Part shown: positions 59,039-64,000 of the stretch, in pieces
How positions within the stretch are numbered: the first letter of the stretch is position 1
Layout: every line of letters begins with the position of its first letter
Source of the DNA: CS1-C013 sp964347265
GTDB taxonomy: Archaea; Aenigmatarchaeota; Aenigmatarchaeia; Aenigmatarchaeales; Aenigmatarchaeaceae
NCBI GenBank assembly: GCA_964347265.1
Contig: CAYFXV010000003.1
Location: forward strand, 3,419-67,418
DNA length: 64,000 nucleotides
Reading direction: 5' to 3'
Translations under genes and position numbers: made by a program
Notes under the pieces: generated by a model
The model's database searches: none
What the model saw: the letters and a program-made list of their open reading frames with translations, nothing else
Told to the model about the DNA's origin: nothing

Positions 59039-59512
59039 CTAAGAATTTTTTAAAAGAAGATCAAGCTTTTCTAAAGTTGAAAAAACGTTGTTTAAATTGG
59101 TTGAAATTATTGGAACTTGGAAATTTCTTTTTTGCATTTCGTTTTCAATTCCTTTTATTAAGATTCCTCTTCCAGGAATGTTCTTCCTACCATTGTTAAT
59201 TCTATAAACACCACATATTGGAGAAAATTCTACTCCAAGAATTCCTAGAACTTTAAAATTCGCATCTAAATATTTCTTAATTGTATTTACAATAAAAGAA
59301 GAAGTTTTTTTACAATAATTCTTACAAATTTTAGCATTATTTTCATTTCTTATAAACCTTCCATTACATTCTATTTTTGGACAGGGTAATTGAACTATTC
59401 CTACGCCAGATTCAGTAAACAACCCTACTAATTCTTTTATTTTAGAGAATTTTTCTTTTCTTATACTCTGATTTAATATACAATGTGAGACAAAAATTAT
59501 TTTTTCACTCAT
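59039..59512 (-). CDS. TudS-related desulfidase-like protein (CD3072 group), first gene of a six-gene unit
   Basis: 157 residues. IIFVSHCILNQSIRKEK (Cys11), GVGIVQLPCPKIECNG and LGVEFSPICGVYRI give the three Cys of the TudS iron-sulfur site. It is close to the 46484 protein (IPGRGILIKGIENEMQKRNF against VPGKGILIEEIEMEMQKKNF). It is followed by five tiny genes with gaps of at most 11 bases, so it is probably their partner. Substrate unknown. Confidence 0.82.
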   Translation of the reverse strand: MSEKIIFVSHCILNQSIRKEKFSKIKELVGLFTESGVGIVQLPCPKIECNGRFIRNENNAKICKNYCKKTSSFIVNTIKKYLDANFKVLGILGVEFSPICGVYRINNGRKNIPGRGILIKGIENEMQKRNFQVPIISTNLNNVFSTLEKLDLLLKNS

Positions 59513-59585
59513 AAATCAAATATGGAAATAAATATGGCATATAGAATTCTGACTACTAGGGGTTGTAAAAAATAATTAAAAGAAA

Positions 59586-60203
59586 CTAAAAGAAGCTACC
59601 TGAGAGTGGCCCACCAACAAAAGCTCCTATTAGAAACATGAATGCAAGACCTACTAATATAACTATGAGCACTGTTACAATACCAACTGGTACTAACCAT
59701 GTAAGAACTGCTCTTCCTGTTGTATAATTATGGGCTTCCTTTAATGCCATTGTTAAAAGATACAAACCATAAGCCATAACTATAAGTGCTAAGAATATAC
59801 CTGCAAGGGGAATCAAAAATAATATTGATGTTATAATACTCAATGGTGCATAGTAAATAGCATAAAGGTAAGATTGGGTTGTATAACTTCCTTTTCCACC
59901 GAACAACATAGCAAATATGTATAGTACACCTGATACTATTAACCAGTATAAAACAGCCATTATTGGTGCAAATATTAAAGTTGCTAAAAATACTATAGGA
60001 CCTGTAAAAGCTGAAGCAATAGGAGAGAATTGACCTGCTAATACTGAACCAAAGACCATATCAATTAAACCTGTTATGAATCCTGTTATAAGACCTGCCA
60101 CAGCCATGTGTAGAGCGCCTTCACCAAGATTTGCATTTTTCTTTTCTTTTTTAAATGTTTCTAAAGGCTTTGTTAAGCTGCCTATCCACAAATTAAAATT
60201 CAA
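59586..60203 (-). CDS. Yip1-domain membrane protein
   Basis: 205 residues: a cytosolic start (LWIGSLTKPLETFKKEKKNA), then five hydrophobic helices with LHMAVAGLITGFITGLIDMV, ATLIFAPIMAVLYWLIVSG and SYLYAIYYAPLSIITSILF, the archaeal Yip1 pattern (PF04893). Family proteins in prokaryotes have no settled role. TATA-like TTTAAATATAG upstream. Confidence 0.82.
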   Translation of the reverse strand: MNFNLWIGSLTKPLETFKKEKKNANLGEGALHMAVAGLITGFITGLIDMVFGSVLAGQFSPIASAFTGPIVFLATLIFAPIMAVLYWLIVSGVLYIFAMLFGGKGSYTTQSYLYAIYYAPLSIITSILFLIPLAGIFLALIVMAYGLYLLTMALKEAHNYTTGRAVLTWLVPVGIVTVLIVILVGLAFMFLIGAFVGGPLSGSFF

Positions 60204-60247
60204 ATAATCACCCTATTCTATTAAATATAGTAATCCTCTTATAAAAC

Positions 60248-61024
60248 TTACTTTTTATGTCTTTTTTCCAGATATACAGAAGTGTAAGAAAGAAGAAGCA
60301 AAGGCGTTGTTACAAAAGCTTCTAAAACTGAGCCAATGAATGAAAAAACAGTAGTTAGTCCTGAATTTATTAGAATGAAAATTATCATTAAACCCAAAAT
60401 TGTCAAATAGCTTTTCTTTGAAACTTCAAAACTCTTACCAATAGAATCAATTGCTTTTAGATTGTCAATTACTATTGCCTGATTAATAAAAACAAAGAAA
60501 ATACTAATTAAAACTAAAAGTATTGAACCCAGGGCCACTATTAAAAAAATAGTAATTAACGGAACCAAAGAAGATCCTCCAGCAAATAATGTTGGAAAGC
60601 CTGTCAACAAAAATAAAGGAGAGAATACAGCAATAAAAATAATGAAGAAAATTAAAACAAAAAGTGAATTAGCTCCAATTATTGTCCAGAATTTTTCTTT
60701 AGCTGTTTTTAACATTGTTTCATATTTTGTTTTTCTTCTCAAAGCTTCATAAAGCATTTTTACAAAACCACCAGTCAAAGCAATTGATATCAAAAATCCT
60801 ATTACGAACATTACTATAGAAAATGAAAGAAGACCTAAATTAGATAGAAAAAGTGTTGATAAATCAACGCCTTTAGAAAATAAGAAAATAAAAATCCAAG
60901 GTAGAACACCAATTAAAAATGGTATGCCAGCAAGTATAAATTGTAGAATCATGGCTGTTAAAATAGGCCAGAAATTCTTTCTGTAGGCCTTCCAAGATTT
61001 TTCTATGTGTTCTATTACCATCAA
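60248..61024 (-). CDS. multi-spanning membrane protein (DUF7847/DUF4013-like)
   Basis: 258 residues, six or seven hydrophobic helices with short charged loops. The start HIEKSWKAYRKNFWPILTAM and the loop SIGKSFEVSKKSYLTILGLM are typical of archaeal proteins of this sort. Ends SVYLEKRHKK. Role unknown. It lies upstream of the Yip1-like gene on the same strand, possibly co-transcribed. Confidence 0.7.
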   Translation of the reverse strand: MMVIEHIEKSWKAYRKNFWPILTAMILQFILAGIPFLIGVLPWIFIFLFSKGVDLSTLFLSNLGLLSFSIVMFVIGFLISIALTGGFVKMLYEALRRKTKYETMLKTAKEKFWTIIGANSLFVLIFFIIFIAVFSPLFLLTGFPTLFAGGSSLVPLITIFLIVALGSILLVLISIFFVFINQAIVIDNLKAIDSIGKSFEVSKKSYLTILGLMIIFILINSGLTTVFSFIGSVLEAFVTTPLLLLSYTSVYLEKRHKK

Positions 61025-61057
61025 TAATAATTGTAAAAACGGGCTTATAAATTATAT

Positions 61058-61216
61058 CTAAAACAAAGAAAACAGTAATATTTCTAAAAATATTATTGCA
61101 ATAGCAATAAAAACAATGATTTTTGGCTCTAACTTTATTCTACTTTCTGTATCTTCTTCATATCTTACTAATCCTGCCATCCCTGTTGGCGCTCTTAATT
61201 TTTTCTTATCAGCCAT
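61058..61216 (-). CDS. preprotein translocase Sec61-beta
   Basis: 52 residues, read by hand from ATG 61216 to TAG 61058. MADKKKLRAPTGMAGLVRYE, EDTESRIKLEPKIIVFIAIA, IIFLEILLFSLF. A cytosolic AGLVRY/LEPK segment followed by one C-terminal helix is the Sec61-beta pattern. It is a small subunit of the SecYEG channel that exports the surface proteins here. Confidence 0.9.
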   Translation of the reverse strand: MADKKKLRAPTGMAGLVRYEEDTESRIKLEPKIIVFIAIAIIFLEILLFSLF

Positions 61217-61258
61217 AATAACCAATACTCATTACTATATCTAAAAATTATTTAAAGA

Positions 61259-61588
61259 CTACCTTCTCTTTTTTCTTCTTGGTTTCTTTTTAACTATCTT
61301 CTTCTTTGGTTTTATTTTAACTGGTTGTTTAACTGGCTGCTTCTTCTCTTCTTGGACACTAAGTAAAGCCAAATATATTAAAACTGTCCAAATGATTATG
61401 TCTGTCAAAAAATAAATCCATAAAATTTCAAAAGGTGCTCCTGGATAAACTACACTTCTCATCCATGGTAAAAGATAACCCCTATAACTAACTCCTAGTA
61501 AAAAGACATTTGGAAAAAATCCTGTAATCAAAGTAATGATTATTCCAGTTAATAAAGAACAAATTGGTATTTTATATTGCTTACACAT
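61259..61588 (-). CDS. membrane protein with very basic C-terminus
   Basis: 109 residues. Two or three helices (IPICSLLTGIIITLITGFFP, EILWIYFLTDIIIWTVLIYL), then a tail KKQPVKQPVKIKPKKKIVKK and PRRKKRR. The cytosolic tail might bind nucleic acid or ribosomes near the Sec channel. Unknown family. Directly upstream of Sec61-beta on the same strand. Confidence 0.65.
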   Translation of the reverse strand: MCKQYKIPICSLLTGIIITLITGFFPNVFLLGVSYRGYLLPWMRSVVYPGAPFEILWIYFLTDIIIWTVLIYLALLSVQEEKKQPVKQPVKIKPKKKIVKKKPRRKKRR

Positions 61589-61620
61589 AATAATTCATGA
61601 TAACTTCTATTATATAAAAA

Positions 61621-62448
61621 TTATTGTGTTTTATATATTCTTTCTATTCTTTCTTCATTTATAGCTCTTTTTATACTTCTCAATATATTAAAGTATTCTT
61701 GAGTTCCATCAAAGACCGAGCTTAACGACAAATTAAAAACATCAGAGGCTTTTTTCCTAGGACATTGAGAACAATGTTCATTTGGTTGTTCGGGTGAACA
61801 ATTTATTTTTTTCAGATTTAAGGAAATATTGATATTTCTTATTTCTTCTGTTGTTTTTAATTCCAATTCAAAATTATCTTTATATTCTTTTTCAGTTGGA
61901 AATATTTCTCTTGTGACCTCATCAATTAGGCTATCTTTTAAAACATGTTCTATCCCTTTTTCTTCTGCTATTTTTTTTAATATTTCTACCAAAATATCAT
62001 CGACCTTAGAAAATTCAAAATATAAATTATTTAATTTTTTCATTTTTTCCAATTTATTTAAATAATCGGTTCCTGGTTTTAAACCTTCTAAATTTTTTCT
62101 AAGTTTTTCATAATTTTTTTCTCGTTCTATTTTTCTAGATTTTGCATTTTTAAAAAATTTTTTTTCTGCTTTTTCTAACAGAGCATCATAAGAAAGTAAG
62201 CTTGATATATAAAACACAAAAGGTGTTAAATTATCTGTAGCTTCTTTTCGTATTTTTTCCTTTTCGTCTTGATTAACACAAACTCTTGATAATGCTCTTT
62301 CAACTGATTTCATAACATGTTCTTCATAAATTTGACTTGCTCTATAGAAACGAGCTTGTAAATCTGTATGTCTTGATGCATAATTTACAATATCTCTTTT
62401 TTCTCTTTGTCCTAAACCTAATCTAATTTGCTGTTCAAGAGACTTCAT
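61621..62448 (-). CDS. coiled-coil hypothetical protein with Cys cluster
   Basis: 275 residues, mostly helical and charged. Notable: a start rich in Arg (LGQREKRDIVNYASRHTDLQ), a middle coiled coil (KFFKNAKSRKIEREKNYEKL) and CSPEQPNEHCSQCPRKKASD near residue 218-237. The Cys cluster plus His could bind zinc or iron-sulfur. ATG 62448. No family recognised. Confidence 0.6.
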   Translation of the reverse strand: MKSLEQQIRLGLGQREKRDIVNYASRHTDLQARFYRASQIYEEHVMKSVERALSRVCVNQDEKEKIRKEATDNLTPFVFYISSLLSYDALLEKAEKKFFKNAKSRKIEREKNYEKLRKNLEGLKPGTDYLNKLEKMKKLNNLYFEFSKVDDILVEILKKIAEEKGIEHVLKDSLIDEVTREIFPTEKEYKDNFELELKTTEEIRNINISLNLKKINCSPEQPNEHCSQCPRKKASDVFNLSLSSVFDGTQEYFNILRSIKRAINEERIERIYKTQ

Positions 62449-62609
62449 TTTACCACATAATTTATAAAAAATATTAAATATTTAAATCAATAAATTTCTA
62501 CAGAAATAATTATTCTAAAAATCACAATACAACATCAAAACAAGAGTGTGTGCTGGGCACGCTTGGAGTTGTTAAGATGGTGTGTTATGGAGGTTTGTAT
62601 CAGTAAGTT
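62449..62609. other. intergenic region with GC-rich segment
   Basis: 62542-62600 is markedly richer in G than its surroundings and carries TGTGTGCTGGGCA (62547-62559), repeated at 63985-63997. GTGC-TGG-GCAC is a small hairpin. No tRNA or known RNA recognised. A small non-coding RNA is possible. Confidence 0.35.
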
Positions 62610-63815
62610 TTACCATCTTCTTCTAGATTTTCCTCTAAATCTTTTTCTAAATGGTCTTCTATTTCTAAAATTTCTGTTTCTATTAGGTTGATATTTTTTA
62701 AATGGTAAAATTTTGAAATTTGTAATTTTCATTTTTTCAATATCATAAGAAAAGGTTTTTATTATTCTTGTAAACGAACCATGATCATCTCTGCTCAAAA
62801 GCGATATTGCTTTTCCTGATTTCCCTGCTCTAGCTGTTCTTCCTATTCTGTTTGGATAAACTTCTATATCATTTGGTATATCATAGTTGAAAATGTGAGT
62901 TACGTTTTTTATGTCTAATCCTCTTGCAGCCACATCTGTTGCAACTAAAATTTTTGTTATTCCTTTATGAAAGTTTTCCATTACTTTTTCTCTTCTTGCT
63001 TGTGACAGCCCACCATGCAAAGCTGTAGCATTTATGCCATTGTCCTTAAGGTTTCTGGAAACTGCATCTACCATTTTTCTAGTATTGCAGAAAGTAATTG
63101 AGAGTCCTGGTTTTTCTTGTTTAATTAAATGAACTAACAAAGAAAATTTTGTTTTTTGATTAACATCACGATAATATTGTTTTAAAACATCATCACTGAC
63201 TTTGGTTTTTGTTTTAATTTTTTTTGCATTTTTTGTAAAACTGTCTCTAATTTTTATCAAACTATCTGACATGGTTGCACTAAACAGTAATGTTTGTCTA
63301 TTTTTTGGAATATTTTTTTCAATGGTCTTTATGTCTTCAATAAAGCCCATATCAATCATTTCATCTGCTTCATCCAAAACAAATATTTTCAAATTACTGG
63401 TATTTAATGTTCTTCGTCTCATATGATCTAGAATTCTGCCTGGTGTTCCAATAACTATCTCAGCTTTTCTTAGAGCATAAATCTGGGGGTGTATAGAAAC
63501 TCCTCCATAAACTGTTTGTATATGAAGTTTTTTAGAACGCGAGAATTTCTTAAGATCACTTGCTATTTGTCTGACCAATTCTCTTGTAGGTGCTAAAACA
63601 AGTGCTTGAATTTTTCCACCTTTAACAACTTTCTCTACTAATGGTACTCCAAAAGCTGCTGTTTTACCTGAACCTGTTTCAGATTGACCAATAACATCAT
63701 AACCTTTTTTAATAATAGGTATAGATTCATACTGGATTCTTGTAGGTTCTTTGAACCCAATATCATTTAATGAACCTAATACATTTTTTTCAATATTCAT
63801 ATCTTCGAATTTCAT
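62610..63815 (-). CDS. DEAD-box RNA helicase
   Basis: 401 residues with the full motif set: Q motif FKEPTRIQYESIP, GQSETGSGKTAAF (I), PTRELVRQ (Ia), IVIGTPGRILDH (Ib), VLDEADEMID (II), LLFSATMSD (III), ITFCNTRK (IV), ATDVAARGLDI (V), NRIGRTARAG (VI). The C-terminus is basic (RNRNFRNRRPFRKRFRGKSR), likely extra RNA binding. Unwinds short RNA duplexes; ribosome assembly or cold response is usual. Flanked on both sides by the same 13-mer. Confidence 0.95.
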   Translation of the reverse strand: MKFEDMNIEKNVLGSLNDIGFKEPTRIQYESIPIIKKGYDVIGQSETGSGKTAAFGVPLVEKVVKGGKIQALVLAPTRELVRQIASDLKKFSRSKKLHIQTVYGGVSIHPQIYALRKAEIVIGTPGRILDHMRRRTLNTSNLKIFVLDEADEMIDMGFIEDIKTIEKNIPKNRQTLLFSATMSDSLIKIRDSFTKNAKKIKTKTKVSDDVLKQYYRDVNQKTKFSLLVHLIKQEKPGLSITFCNTRKMVDAVSRNLKDNGINATALHGGLSQARREKVMENFHKGITKILVATDVAARGLDIKNVTHIFNYDIPNDIEVYPNRIGRTARAGKSGKAISLLSRDDHGSFTRIIKTFSYDIEKMKITNFKILPFKKYQPNRNRNFRNRRPFRKRFRGKSRRRW

Positions 63816-64000
63816 GATATCATCTCTTAATTTTTTTCAAGTCACAAAAGCAATAGAATTAGTATATTCAACTAATGCTATTTAACGAAGCTTTGTACTT
63901 TACTTTAATTATATGGGGAATAGAATTATTTAAACCTATGTGTTGTTAACACTAATTAGTAGTTAAAATAGATTAAAAAATTATTGTGTGCTGGGCATAA
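63816..64000. other. intergenic region to window end
   Basis: No gene visible. GAATTATTTAAACC near 63924 is TATA-like, and TGTGTTGTTAACAC is a small palindrome. The GC-rich TGTGTGCTGGGCA at 63985 could open an RNA or gene that continues outside the window. Confidence 0.35.

Noticed and set aside
1..64000. CRISPR array or cas genes
   Set aside because: I saw no regularly spaced repeats and no Cas-like proteins on either strand.

Overview
The window looks like a chromosomal piece of an archaeon. It is AT-rich and carries aIF2-gamma, aIF5B, ribosomal proteins S6e and S26e, RNA polymerase subunit F, Sec61-beta, Trm1, the RtcB/archease pair, TrmB-type regulators, class III signal peptide pilins and intron-containing tRNAs. 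TATA boxes sit at archaeal promoter distance, and many genes have a GTGAT or GGAGGT ribosome binding site. Tiny genes, glycine-rich and PGF-pre-PGF surface proteins and isoprenoid genes of mixed ancestry suggest a DPANN-type lineage (for example Aenigmarchaeota or a relative). That placement is inference; no 16S rRNA is present.

Layout. 1-6.3 kb: partial B12-binding radical SAM protein, purA, a CYTH protein, an adenosine-specific kinase family protein, tRNA-Gly, intron-containing tRNA-Trp, two methyltransferases and a membrane glycosyltransferase. 6.4-13.2 kb: small membrane proteins, a 1480-residue secreted surface protein and a PGF-pre-PGF/TSP1-like surface protein. 13.3-16.6 kb: a probable acquired patch with a nonsense-interrupted DUF4177-like gene, a pyrimidine-dimer glycosylase, a DUF523-DUF1722 protein, a membrane-anchored His/Glu-rich protein, a Kazal-domain protein and two very small genes. 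A 13-base repeat of the tRNA-Thr 3' end borders this patch. 16.6-18.6 kb: tRNA-Thr, Met, Lys, Asp, Tyr (four with introns) and a lone 5S rRNA. 18.6-28.8 kb: a clan GH-A glycosidase, secreted proteins, S6e with an acidic tail, aIF2-gamma, aIF5B and HMG-CoA synthase.

28.9-37.1 kb holds most of an isoprenoid pathway: type 2 IPP isomerase, a phosphomevalonate-kinase-like GHMP kinase, mevalonate (di)phosphate decarboxylase, mevalonate kinase, isopentenyl phosphate kinase and a GGPP synthase-like prenyltransferase. HMG-CoA reductase is not here. Two transcription units carry the same inverted repeat, TTACCAC-N5-GTGGTAA, just downstream of the TATA box, which suggests a shared repressor. 37.2-48.7 kb: TrmB regulator, HAD phosphatase, Trm1, an information-processing operon (S26e, RpoF, DUF655, MGMT-like), RtcB converging with archease, a second TrmB, a TudS-like protein and ArgS.

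48.7-57.9 kb is a type IV pilus locus: five pilin-like or anchored proteins, a winged-helix/coiled-coil protein, the secretion ATPase, two TadC-type platform proteins and the major pilin. Next to it (57.97-59.51 kb, minus strand) is the most unusual unit: a TudS-like gene followed by five tiny unrecognised genes with overlapping or nearly abutting ends and good ribosome binding sites. The window ends with membrane proteins, Sec61-beta, a coiled-coil protein and a DEAD-box helicase flanked by a repeated GC-rich 13-mer.
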